Shown here one piece after another: positions 1 through 10,651 of a stretch of DNA of 64,000 nucleotides. How positions within the stretch are numbered: the stretch's first letter is position 1; each line of letters starts with the position of its first letter. Position numbers and translations under genes: made by a program. Source of the DNA: Anaspis maculata (lineage: Eukaryota; Arthropoda; Insecta; Coleoptera; Scraptiidae); the NCBI GenBank assembly GCA_949128115.1, contig OX421967.1, positions 25,622,635 to 25,686,634 of the forward strand, in the 5' to 3' direction. The notes beneath the pieces are model-generated. The model worked only from the letters and a program-made list of their open reading frames with translations. It did no database searches and had not been told where the DNA came from.

Positions 1-831
1 CCCTCGACGGTCACCTCGGTCAAGTCGGAGTTCGTGAGCAGTTCCATGCCGGGTTGCAACAGTTCCATTGCGGGAACTTGCAAGCTCTCTTTGCACTGGT
101 GCAAGCAGCTGAGGACTTCCGGTTTTTCGGTCTCACCGACGAGGACGCTCAAGCCGGCCAAGTATCCCTTCAGGTGGTGTTTCATTTTGTTGTCGGAGCC
201 TTGCCAGCACGCGCCCACCGTCAGCGTGGTGTTGATGCCCTTGGTGGGGTGCAGCGGCCAGTCGTCGATGACTTCCGGGTTCTTCTTCTCCGACCGGAAG
301 ATCTGGCCGTCGACGTACAGCTCGATGTCCGGGAAGCGGACGTTGACGGCGTAGTGATGCCACTGGTCGTCGCACACCTGCGGGATCTTCCATCGCCATT
401 CGGCCGGGCGGAAGATGTTGAGGTCGCCTTCGGAAAAGTCGCGTCTCAGCAGCAGGATCAGGCGGCAGTTGCGGACGAACAGGGCGTAGTGGTGCCGATT
501 CATTTTGTGGTCGTCGGCCGAGCACAGGATGTGCTCTTTGATATGTTTGTCTTGACCGGCGTGCTGGCCGTGCCTCATCCACGTGGCGACGGTGAAGGTG
601 GCCGGGAGGTTGTGGTCCAGCACCGAGTTGGGGATGGATACGGCCGTGCTGGAGCCGTCGAATTCGAACATCTGGTCGGATTCGTGGCCCTCGTCGGACA
701 CGAGCGGTTTCGTCCATTCGGCACCGACGCCGGGACTGGGGAGGAGGTCGATGGCGGCCGGCGAAGCGCCGCAGAGTTTCCGCTGGGACTGGACGCTGTA
801 GGTGTCGCGGTCGCAGCCTTTTCCGATATGT
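1..831 (-). CDS. Calsyntenin coding exon 5: LNS/LG-like (laminin-neurexin) domain, runs off the left edge
   Basis: The exon starts after acceptor ctgttag (832) and stays open for 276 codons to base 1. It begins HIGKGCDRDTYSVQSQ, then LCGASPAAIDLLPSP, as in vertebrate calsyntenins. Through the LNS domain it contains MFEFDGSSTAVSIP, ATWMRHG, ILCSADDHKMNRHHYALF, FRPAEWRWKIPQVC, DDQWHHYAVNVRFPDIELYV, GACWQGS and GYLAGLSVLVG, then LSCLHQCKE. In mammals this part of the protein mediates contacts with partners such as neurexins; whether that holds here is unknown. The coding stretch is GC-rich and CpG-rich compared with the AT-rich introns, which is why several long antisense frames overlap it. No frame damage is seen. 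Confidence 0.96.
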
Positions 832-1128
832 CTAACAGAAGAAAAGACAAACTGATATACACATTTGAATTTTATGCAACACTTATCTGTATTGAACCAT
901 ATTATGTACAAGTATGTAGCTGAATCTAGAGCAGAATAATAAAGCAATTTCTTCAAGTCATTGACTTCACACATAAATCATTTGTATGTATTGTTAAATT
1001 CACATTGTATAATATGATAAACTCTAAAAAAGCTACCTGGGACCTCGACAAAACTGGGAAACCAGCAGCGCCTACGTTACGTGCTTTCCAGTAAAAGAAC
1101 TACCTAATCTACATATTATAGTATTTAC

Positions 1129-1255
1129 CGCTCAATATCAACTTGGGGCTCAGACCCCTTCAAGTGAGAAAGAATAACCATACCTTATGACAAAGTTCAC
1201 CAACATCAGACCACTGTATCTGTAAACGTTACGCCTTCAGTTTGGCATCGAAACG
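1129..1255. mobile_element. Decayed MITE related to the one at 58946..59080
   Basis: The stretch starting TATCAACTTGGGGCTCAGAC and ending near TTTGGCATCGAAA aligns, with many mismatches, to the intact MITE at 58946..59080 (GATACCAAGTTGGGGCTGAG ... GGTATCGAGCC). The order of internal words is shared (accata, aacatcag/aaccaatc, ccactgtat/ccgctgtat, gttacg). Terminal repeats are damaged, so boundaries are approximate. Confidence 0.5.
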
Positions 1256-1726
1256 CTAGATCACTTCAACAGTACATCGCATGGGACAAAAAATAACAAA
1301 AACTCAACAAAGGCTGGTTGAAAACGGTCTTAAAGAATGGGTATTCTAACCCTTTGACCCAATGTGATTTCAAATGGCAGTGATTCAGTGACCATTGTTA
1401 ATTTTAACATTAGGCAAAACAGAACTTTTAGTTTTTCGTCCTTATTCAAAAGTAATAATAATGAATAATAATGATTACCTCCTTCTTGTATGTAGTTATA
1501 AGCTCTGGTAATAATCGATCTCCGGATAGCAGACGACAGGCATAAAACATTGTAGATAAAAAAGTACTTATTGATGCTAACGATCCTAACTCGTAGTCAG
1601 TGAGGTCTTTATAATAGTAATAAGACTAATAAGTGGGCGACGGCTAATAGCAATAAAAACCCTGCAAAATGAATAACATTTTTGAGAGGATCTTCTTAAC
1701 TCGGATATGAATGTAATTTTCCATTC

Positions 1727-2450
1727 AAGCGTGCGGAAAGTTCCGCTTCTTTGCACGCAAATGAGTGCGGAAAGTAAATGCGTGCGGAAAAGTAAAATTT
1801 TATCGAAATTACTAACTTCCGTTTGTATTTTTATAGGTGGCATACGATTAGTGAAGCTACCAGAAGTTCCTTAGTTTTTGTTTCGTTATTCTTCAGGCTG
1901 GAAATCGCCATGCCGATGGCGGTTCGGTAGGGCACCCCTTTGACCGTTAATTGTAGGTACCATTTCTCTCTGCTTGTGGCGTGTTTCAACTCAAGTAATA
2001 ATAGCCGAATTGAATTTCAAATCAATTTATAATTTCAAGAAAAATTTCGTCATTCAAAATGGAAGATTTTGTACCGGACGATACAGTGGAGCAAGCGAAG
2101 GTTGCTAGTTTAGGAGCCGTTGCTAGCGAAATCTAGCCACGCTACGACAAAGAATTGATGTTAATAACAGTCTGATTTATTCTATTGAAGTTTTTAATGT
2201 TTACTTTTGTATGCATGTCACTTTCCGTCCGCTTGTATGAAAAACTTTGTTCCTAACTCTTGCGGAAAGTACTCATCTTTTCCGCAATCAACGGCGAGAC
2301 TGAGCTCTGCAAAAGTGATACTTTCCGGCCTTTCCGCACTTGTTAGGAAAATAAATACAAGAGTGCGGAAAGTAAAAGTGGAGTAAAATTTGAGCGAAAT
2401 TAAAAACTTCCGTCTGTATTTTTGATGGTGGATGTATGGTACCTTTTGCA
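1727..2450. repeat. Two direct copies of a GTGCGGAAAGT-rich short repeat
   Basis: Copies near 1767..1850 and 2371..2435 share the order GTGCGGAAAGTAAAA, TAAAATTT, CGAAATTA, AACTTCCGT, CTGTATTTTT and GGTGG. The word GCGGAAAGT or its complement ACTTTCCGC recurs several times between them. The family is not recognised. It could be part of a decayed DNA transposon. Confidence 0.5.
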
Positions 2451-3441
2451 CGCTTGTATGGAAAATTTTGATCCAACTCAGGACAGGACATTTTTAGGAA
2501 ACGAACTTTTTCTACGTTAGTATCGTAGGTGCCGGCTACTTTTCAACACTGAACCCACCAAAAATATTTTCTTGCCGAATGTGTCCATCGTCCCAGGTAT
2601 ATTGATAGCGCCATGGACACAAAGTGCAAGATATGACGTAAAAAAAAAAAGCAAGAAACTTATGCCAAAAATGCGCGAAATACGGACACCATAGACAAAA
2701 GCACTGGATGAGACGATCGTACTTTCCAGTAAAGAGAAGTTGCTGTAACTTCAATGCTTGTTCGCCAGAATGAGGCGAACCAACAAACAAAAACAAAACA
2801 AAACAAATACACAGGTGTCCCAGAATTTGAGGCGAAAAAAGTAACCAGAGTCCTTAGATGATGTTGAAATGGGTTGTAAAGTTTTTTTTTTCAATTTATT
2901 GTCGTCACTGGGGTTGGACCCCATTCACCCGAACAGCGGACTTCTCGACTCGGCTAAGAGTGATGGGTGATGATCGCAGTATAAAATCTGCCCAAAAGTT
3001 TTGAAAATAATCGCTCGACTCAACCAAATCAAGAGAGAAGAAAGGTGAAAATAGAGATAGCCCGTTGGTTTATAGGCCCATGTCTTCCTGACACGCTGAA
3101 GAATTTCGACGACGGCACAATAAGTGAAACGGTGTGTGACGTCCCAAAATGTGATGAGGAAGATCTTCCAGACGGAGGGCTAACAGCAATAAGAATGGCT
3201 AGTGTAGACAGACTTCTTCTAATTCCGTCCAGTGGAAAGACATAATAAAGAAACTTTAAAAAGAAAAGATACCATACCTGCGATGTCTCTTGAAAATAGC
3301 TTGAGGCATAGCTTCATGAACGGCAGAAGGATTCTCACTAAGACGAGTTGAAGATTTAAAATAACGGATGGAATCAGGTACGGCTGCTTACATAGGATTA
3401 TGGCGACAGCTCGGCGGTTCTACAAACAACCTGAAGCTTAG

Positions 3442-3674
3442 GCCCGTATTCATAGTCGTTGTCAAGTGCACCTTGTTCAAGTATCACTTTTAATCAAGCT
3501 GTAACTCAAGTACGATTTCTTTTTCATAGACAAATTTTTGGCGATTCCCGTGAAATAGTATTCCTTGAAGAAAGCCGAAGTTATGTCTATGGAACAGAAT
3601 TTGTACTTGAGTTACAACTTGATTTAAAGTGGTACTTGGACAAGGTGCACTTGACAACGACTATGAATACGGGC
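3442..3674. mobile_element. Foldback MITE with ~90-bp arms (GCCCGTATTCATAGTC ends)
   Basis: The arms 3442..3531 and 3588..3674 are near-perfect inverted repeats starting GCCCGTATTCATAGTCGTTG and ending with its complement; only about 55 bp separate them. TTAG occurs on both sides within two bases of the ends, a possible short target duplication. There is no coding capacity. A related end (GGCCGTATTCATAGTC) occurs alone at 16866. Confidence 0.85.
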
Positions 3675-4173
3675 ATTAGAAGGGTACTAAGTAAAGTGCT
3701 TAATTACATAGAAGTTTGATATGTCATAAGACACTGTAAGTCAAGAAAGTTCAAAACCCGAAATCGTAGTTTCCAGAATGGAAAAGTATCGAACGGTAGG
3801 ATTTGAGGCTGGAAGCAATATAAGTGATCGCGAGAGCATAGAGAACAGTTATTTGACTGGACTTCTTCGGAAGGTGCAGAGCGTTGGAAACTCTTAGTCA
3901 GAGTACAGAGATGAAAACAGGAGAAGAACTATGCTGCGAAATGATTTCACCTCATTTTTGAAGAGTAGTCGTCACTTATCAGTTTACTTTACCTACCTAC
4001 TATTGATGGAGAATAAATAAACTACAAAACCATGGTATCTCTTTTTGCGTCAAGGATATTTGTCTTGCATGTGTAAAGTCAATGGCTGAAGTTAATATGT
4101 GACTGTTAGAGACAAAGTGGCTCCAAGACTCGGACGAGAATAATAAAATAAACGATGCTACAACGAGCAGTAC

Positions 4174-4372
4174 CTAGTTGCCAAGTCAACCCTGGTCCTC
4201 AACTCCCTGACGTTGCACGGCACGTCGCAGAGCTCCAAGCTGGCCGAAGGGAACAGCTCCTGCTTGCCGGTGGTGGGAGCGTAGTCGACGCGCTCGGGTA
4301 ACCCCCTCCAGCCCAAACGGCAGACCCTGTTGACCTTGATGGTGACCATGACCGGGAGGCTCTGGCGCATTC
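4174..4372 (-). CDS. Calsyntenin coding exon 4: segment between cadherin and LNS domains
   Basis: This 199-bp exon runs from acceptor gttccag/GAATGC (4373/4372) to donor ACTAG/gtactg (4174/4173). The phases agree with both neighbours: G plus GA gives glycine after AYDC, and AG plus A gives arginine before HIGKGCD. The translation contains LPVMVTIKVNRVCRLGW, then PERVDYAPTTGKQELFPSAS and LELCDVPCNVRELRT. This matches the calsyntenin segment that carries a conserved GWxG site, a Y-x-P-x-TG motif and paired cysteines leading into the LNS domain. It is the shortest internal exon here and shows no frame damage. Confidence 0.94.
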
Positions 4373-5316
4373 CTGGAACCCAAAACATTCCCAATTTATT
4401 TACATAACACACAAAACACAACAATCATCCGGCATGCAATTTTCCGAGTAAATCGATATTTCGTAACAGCACCAGAAAAAGGTGAACAAAATTTCGAAGG
4501 TCAGTGTTGAAAATAAATATTGCGAAACATTTGGGTAGGTAGTTCTTCCACACAAGGTGTGATTCGAGAGACACGAGAGATTTGTTTTTAGGATTCCAAA
4601 TCTGAACTAAAGAGAACCCCAAAAGTTCGCTGCACTGGCCATAATCGGTACAATAATTCATGATAACACACGATGTCATCCAGGCCACTTTTGAAATGCA
4701 TTTTCCGCGCCTTTCCGCTACAGATTACCGGAAAATTTTTGCGAGACGTGATGCCCGACACTTCTCCATTTTATTGGAAAATAGCGTAGTTTTCCGACCT
4801 GTTTTTAATTTTCGTCAGTAAACAAATAAAGCAAAGCAGCCTGTGACATTTCGCAGTTTAGGAAAATAAGCAGGATTTACGTGTAAGAATTTATTAATCC
4901 AAATTTCGACAAACTCAGCCATTTAAAGCTGTGCACAGGACAAAAATGATGTGATTGCCTTCAATTTGTCATCTGCCGCCGTTCTGGGGCCCGCGCGAGA
5001 CGAGTTTGTGTCGCTGCCGTCAAGATGCCTGTGAAATCGGACGGCCGTGCGGTTTTGGTATCTAAAAAACCGTAACACATCGCTGCGCCCCTCGAGCCGC
5101 ATTTCCACGCATGATTCGGCTCATTTTTCAAGATTTCAACATTTTGCAGTCAGTTTGACAAGAGAGATAACTTTTGGACAAACCAGCTTCATATCAAATA
5201 AGAAGGTGACAGCCCTACAACAATGCTCAACTATAAAATTTGTCCGGGTCACTCGAATCATACCTCGTGTGGAAAGACTATACCTAATATAGAAAAAATT
5301 AGCTACGCTAGCTTAC
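4373..5316 (-). other. Calsyntenin intron 3 (944 bp)
   Basis: This AT-rich intron lies between exons 3 and 4. I see no coding sequence or recognisable mobile element in it. The donor GTAAGC (5316) and acceptor TTCCAG (4373) are both normal. Confidence 0.85.
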
Positions 5317-5603
5317 CGCAATCGTAAGCGACCACGCTGAGGATGTGGTTGTGCGACCGTTCGTAATCCAACGGCTCCGTGTTGCGGATGACGCCGTCCA
5401 TGTCGATGACGAACGGCTGGTCCGAGGTGAGGATCTCGTACTTGCAGACATCTCCGAACTTGGGGGTGCAATCCCTGTCGGTGGCCTCGACCCTGACGAT
5501 CTCGCTGTAGATCCGCCCTTCGTCGACTTGCCTCACGTAGCTGGGCTCAGAGAACGTCGGGGCGTACTCGTTCACGTCCGATACGGTTATGTGAACAGTG
5601 GCG
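5317..5603 (-). CDS. Calsyntenin coding exon 3: inter-repeat linker and second cadherin repeat
   Basis: This 287-bp exon runs from acceptor attccag/CGCCAC (5604/5603) to donor GATTGCG/gtaagc (5317/5316). Its first base completes a serine codon left open by exon 2. The translation runs ATVHITVSDVNEYAPTF, the family's version of the cadherin DxNDNAP linker (DVNEYAP). Next comes SYVRQVDEG, then the calcium motif VEATDRDC, then CKYEILTSDQPF and GVIRNTEPLDYE. It ends in LSVVAYDCG, the typical close of calsyntenin cadherin repeat 2. An ATG upstream of the acceptor extends the open frame a few codons into the intron (up to 5620) but is not part of the exon. The downstream intron is short (944 bp). 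Confidence 0.96.
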
Positions 5604-6700
5604 CTGGAATTAAAATCCAAAGTTAGTCGTTGTAAGAAAACGTAGAAAAACTTTTGAGCATTAAACTTTCAAATAACGGCAGGAACAATTCAGGAAGATG
5701 AGAAAAGTCTTCTCGCCAAATGCAGGACATATGAAAAATGTAAGCGCAGTTAACCCTTTTACACAAGAACACAACAACTTCACAAACAACTTGTGTTACA
5801 GCTTTGGAATGGTAAAAATTCAAATTAGAATGCTGCAGCTTTGTGGACTGGGAAAATACAATGGCCAGAGTTTTGATAAACTTGAAATTTGAATGAAACC
5901 GCTCGCATAATAAAACGACTTGTGCTTGCTGGTCCTGGCTTTGTTTTTGTTGGGAGTTGGCGGTGAGCACACTTAATACCTACTACAACTTCCCTTAGTT
6001 CCAGCACGGTTTAAAAAATGCGGGCTTCTGTTTTCATAATTCATCGACAGCTTGGCTTGTGAATGACAGTTACAATAAAATGCGCCACTCAGTGGCTTCT
6101 CTTCGGTGTGAATTAGAGCAACACGAACGCCATTTGGCGAAAGACCACCGGCCGATCTTTACACGATGGCTTAATTTCACACACAAAAAATTGTTGAGGC
6201 CTCACAATACTTTCCCGACTAGTATCCAAGGTTTTACGGACGTTTTTGTCCGATATAACTTGGAACTTGATTCAAGACTGAAAAAAATTTAAAGCATCCT
6301 AATCATCGAAAGACAAACTGAAAAATTGTGTAAGTATTGTATAATTGTCCCATTGTGAAAATCGTCAAGTGAATTAGGCTTCACTTTGAAATCTGCTTGA
6401 TGTAGATCGGTTCATGCATAAAGACACTGCTGGAAATGCATTTTGTGAAGATGGGAGTTATAGTTACTTGTCAGGTGTAGGTATAGGGTTTTTCCCAAGT
6501 TAAGAAGCAGGAAATGTCGCCTTCGATGAGTCAAGCACAGAAAGCACGCCGTTCTGGCCAAAAGCCGGATGAACGGCCGTCCCGAGTGGTATCGACAAAA
6601 AAAAAGTTAAAAAATTCGTAGCGCCCGACCGGAAACTGGTGGAAAACCCCGACTGCAGATTAAGATTGAATTTTTGTCGTTGTACTGCTTCTTGTTTATA

Positions 6701-7875
6701 CAGGGTGGTTCATGAGTGACCTTACATAGACTAATGGGAGATAGAGGACTTCGAGGCGAGTCAGGATTCACAGAAGAAATTTTGTTTTCTCTATTGGTTA
6801 CGAAGATACAGGGTGTTTTGTGTGTTTCGTATAAAACTTTGATAAGCGATATATCAGAAACGGCTAAAGATATTTTGTTGAAATTTACCAGCAATATTTC
6901 TCTGTTGGAACTTATCCAGAAGCCATACTGGGTAAGTCAAAATTCAGGGCCGGGCTAGAAAAAATTTATCCCTTTGTCATTTGATCAAAAAGTACATTTT
7001 CTGACCGCTTTTTTTGAAAAACTGTTATTGGATTCGAAAAGCTAAGGAATAATGCTCCAAGAATCAGTCTGCAATTCAGATGGCACACCTAAACCGGTTC
7101 GACAATGGAATTAAAAGTAAAATTTGTGAGTAAGTTTCCATTTTCAACCGGACATAATCGACTCATTGTTTGATTGAATTCATTCAAATTCATTTTTTGG
7201 CTCATCTCTGTTGAATAGAAGGGCTTAGTTGGGAACAAAATTCCAGAGCCGACATTTTTTTTTAATTGACAAATTCGAGAGTGAAACACAAAATTACACT
7301 CGATTTGGTCGTAAAAAAAATCTTCGGCTATGGAATTTTTTGCCTTCAACCAAGCTCTTCCATTCCACAGAGACAAGCTGAAAAATGAATTTGAATGAAT
7401 TCAATCAAACAATGAGTCAATTATGTCCGGTCGAAAATGGAAGCATTACCACAAATTTTACTTTTAATTTTATTGTCCCAACGGTTCACGTGTGCTATCT
7501 GAATTGAAGAGTGATTCTTGAAGCATCTTTCCTTAGCTTTTCGAATCCGATAGCAGTTTTCAAAAAAGCGGTCAGAAAATGTACTTTTTGATCAAATAAC
7601 AAAGGGGCCCATTTTTTCTAGCCCGGCCCTGGATTTTGACTCACCCGGTATGACTTCTGGATAAGTTCCAACAGAGAAATATTACTGGTAAATTTCAACA
7701 GAATATCTCTAGCCGTTTCCGAAATATCGCTTATCAAAGTTTTATACGGAACACACAAAACACCCTTTATCTTCGTAACCAATGGAGAAAACAAAATTTC
7801 TTCTGTGGATTCTGACTCGCCTTGAAGTCCTCTATCTCCCATTAGCCTATGTAAGGTCACTCATGAATCACCCTG
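6701..7875. mobile_element. Foldback transposon, CAGGGTGxTTCATGAGTGAC ends, TA target
   Basis: Arms 6701..7195 and 7380..7875 are inverted repeats about 500 bp long and over 90% alike by eye, around a loop of about 190 bp. The ends read CAGGGTGGTTCATGAGTGAC and the complement of CAGGGTGATTCATGAGTGAC, and TA flanks each end (6699..6700, 7876..7877). TA targets and such ends fit a non-autonomous Tc1/mariner-like (IS630) element. Each arm keeps an 80-codon open frame, but no transposase is recognisable. Copy 2 of the host repeat near 46.8 kb shows the unoccupied site. Confidence 0.88.
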
Positions 7876-8019
7876 TATGGTTTGAATCCATCGGGTAGTT
7901 TTTGAAATAAACGTCGAAATTTGAAACTGTCATTTTCAACGCACTCAACCAAAAAAAGGGGGGAAAGGCGCTTTTAGCTTCACTTTGTCCGTCCGTCTGT
8001 CTGTACCAGGAATAGCTCT

Positions 8020-8560
8020 CAGGAAAAAGAGATATCGATATGGTGTAATGGTGTAAACGTTGATCAATACATAGTACATATGTCCAGGATGTTGAGTTGA
8101 CTTTTGGTTTTTTGTTACTTCGCCGCCATCTTTGATCCGCCATTTTGAGTTGCTCTAAAAATGATCCGATTGGAATGAAATTTGCAGGCGATGTAAACCA
8201 CATCACAATACATCAAATTTTTCTGCCCTTGTATTCGTCATATTGAACACGTTTTAAAGTGATAGAACTAGGAGAATGATGTCTCAACGAAAACAGATAT
8301 CGATGTGGTGGAAACGCCAATCGAATGCATACGTGTCCTCGTGTCCACCATATAAAGCTCAGAAATGGTTTTTGTCACTTGGCCGCTATCTTTGATCCGT
8401 CATTTTGAATTTCTCTGAAAGTGGTCCGATTCTCATGAAATTTGCAGGCAATATAAACTTCAACAAGATACATCCGATTTTGGACAAATGATGCTCTGCC
8501 GCAATCTTGAAATCCCTTATTACTGGAACGATTTTCATGAAACTTAGAACTTACCCTTGT
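8020..8560. repeat. Two-copy tandem repeat (~260 bp) inside the dispersed repeat
   Basis: Two units share, in order, GATATCGAT(A/G)TGGTG, a TTTTTGT(T/C)ACTT element, CATCTTTGATCCG, CATTTTGA, GTCCGATT or ATCCGATT, ATGAAATTTGCAGG and TAAACxxCA. The period is about 260 bp. This explains most of the sequence that copy 2 of the dispersed repeat lacks. Confidence 0.6.
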
Positions 8561-10500
8561 CAAGTACGATCATTATGATTTTCAAGTCGATTTTCATGAT
8601 TCTGCCGCTATTCTGGCCGCCATCTTGAATTTTTTTGCCCAAATCACGGTAGAACCCTAATCAACATCTTGCGTTTATTAACCCTTCAAAAAGGAAGTGC
8701 GCTACTGAGCCTCATGCCCAATAAACATGTTCGCTTGTTTAAATTTTTGAGGGCAACAGAGAAACCCTTTCAACTGTTTTGAACACTGTTTTTCAAGGGC
8801 TTTCAAATTACACATCGCAAGTTACGTTCCGTGAGAGCTTATATCATTTTTGACAGTGACACTAGCAGTGGGCGCATCCCAACAGGCGAAGACTTTATCC
8901 ATATACCAAGTTTCAACTCAACGGTTCGATAGTTATCGTATCAGATAACACACATACACACATATGCACAGACACACGGACACACGTACTGAACTTTGCT
9001 TCTGATTTATTAAATTCGCCTCAAACACCCAACTCAAAAAGTCAATGCACGAACTTTTTGCTGGAAGTCTGCGGCCACACATTTCGTTCCTGCCAACGGC
9101 ATGACATGCCCTCGGCTGGCGGACCAGCGAAGTATAAATTACCCATTTTTCAAAACTTGCAGTAGGTACCCATTTGCCCAGTTAATTCGTAAAAAGGTTT
9201 CGAAAGTGAAAATAACGAAAACAACCCGGAGTCAATCGCAAATCCCCAACCCGTCAGTTTAAATTGTGGCCGTTATTGGCGCTCCGATCCTCAATTGAAA
9301 CCCTTATACAAGAGTGACTGTGAATGGCTTTCTTGTGTTGCGGATTCCTGAAACGGCAATTTTTCGCAGTCAAATCGATGATACGAAAGGTCTTGGGTTT
9401 CGAAAAACGTACACGGATCGCCTCGGCATCGTGCTCACAAAAAAACCGATCTGCGTTCCCTGATAAACCAATATTGGACGAGCAAACAGACGCGACAAAA
9501 AGGTCGTGCCCTGTGTAAAATTTGACGGGCGAAATTGCGGTTTTCGGGGGATTCCTCTCTCGCTCTCGTGTCTGTCCTCTCCCATACTTTTTCTTGCCAA
9601 CACGAGCCGCCGCCGTCCGCCCCCTCTTCCACCCACCAAAGTGATTGTTGCGGCGTTATGTAAATAATTAATCGCGCGTCCTTTGTCCACTCCATGTGAC
9701 GTGATAGAAAATTCAATTATTAGTGGAACGAACACATACACACATTGACATAGCCAAAGTACTTTTTCTATAAGTAGGTACTCGACACGCTTTTTGTGTT
9801 CCAATATTATCTCGTGTTTGCAGCCCGGGACATTTCCTCTATCTTGAACACGGCGCAACGTGCATGCTTTTTAATGAAAATAGATGCTGCATGACAATGG
9901 GTGGTTGAGTGTGTAATAAAAAAAGAAATGACGTTGTTCATGGCACCCGAGGAAATCAAATGAGTAAGCACTAGAACAATAATAACATCATTTAACACAA
10001 TTACGTGGGTAATCCGCGTTGTGTATGGCGCGCACAGGGTTAAAAACTGCCGGGCATTAAAATCAGAGTGAAACAAATGAGTTCATCGCATTACGAGATT
10101 ATTCACCATGTGGTGCTTTGAGTTTGTTCACGGATATAACTGTCACCTTTTTCACTCTGTTGGTTATTATGCCTACTGTCTGGGTGAATTTATTACAATC
10201 TAAAATGCCGAGCTTCACGGCCCTTGTGCTGCTGGATCCAGCAGCTATCAAGTCCGACGACAATGCCCACTTGTTTTCGGGTGAACGCATTAAATGCGGA
10301 AAGCAAGGTCACACAGCGAGGAACTGAAACTAGGAGCAGAGATGCAATAACGGATTGCCGGACAGACGGACAAGGCGGTTGCAACAGACTTTTCAAGCTG
10401 AGCGGTACGCCACCCAGCAAGCACTTTCAGCTGTCACTGCCACCTGGCCGCATTTGGTCGTACTAATCAAAACGAACTGTCAATATTGTGATGACTGATA

Positions 10501-10651
10501 ATGGGCGCTTTCCATTTACAACACTTTGTGTCGGTTCGTGTCAACAGAAGTCGGCTTGTGTTGCTTGTGTCGATGAAACACAGTAACACAGATCAAATGA
10601 AACGCATTTGTGCCGATTTGTGTCGACACAAGTCGACTTGTGTCGACACAA
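10501..10651. mobile_element. MITE copy 1, GTGTCG-rich with 34-bp perfect palindrome
   Basis: The sequence begins ATGGGCGCTTTCCATTTA and aligns along its length to the complete MITE at 35849..36002. It ends in a perfect 34-bp palindrome (10618..10651) built from TTGTGTCGACACAA around AAGTCGACTT. The expected right terminal repeat is missing, so this copy is truncated. There is no coding capacity. Confidence 0.75.

Larger units (their letters stand above)
832..4173 (-). other. Calsyntenin intron 4 (3.3 kb)
   Basis: This intron lies between exons 4 and 5 and has no credible coding sequence. It holds a decayed MITE (1129..1255), two copies of a short repeat rich in GTGCGGAAAGT (near 1727..1850 and 2240..2450) and a well-kept foldback MITE (3442..3674). 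The remainder is AT-rich unique sequence. Confidence 0.85.
6511..9010. repeat. Dispersed arthropod-type repeat, copy 1 (interrupted)
   Basis: The sequence 6511..6700 plus 7876..9010 aligns in pieces to 46590..47350. Shared words in order: the CGGCCGTCCCGAGTGG-like start, ACTGGTGGAAAA, the CCATCGGGTAGTTTTTGAA region, CTTTCAACTGTTTTGAACAC, CATCGCAAGTTACGTTCCGT, and a 3' part reading CCAAGTTTCAACTCAACGG followed by CA-rich sequence. Copy 1 holds about 740 bp absent from copy 2. The foldback element at 6701..7875 is inserted in it. No coding frame is seen; this is probably an old non-autonomous element. Confidence 0.6.

Noticed and set aside
133..862. Minus-strand frames 133..717 and 575..862
   Set aside because: They are in other frames from the calsyntenin exon and have biased, arginine- or proline-rich translations.
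54..923. 289-codon plus-strand open frame
   Set aside because: Antisense to the GC-rich calsyntenin LNS exon; the minus-strand frame has clear family similarity and this one has none.
9370..9858. 162-codon minus-strand frame in intron 2
   Set aside because: Composition is irregular, with no family signature; likely chance.
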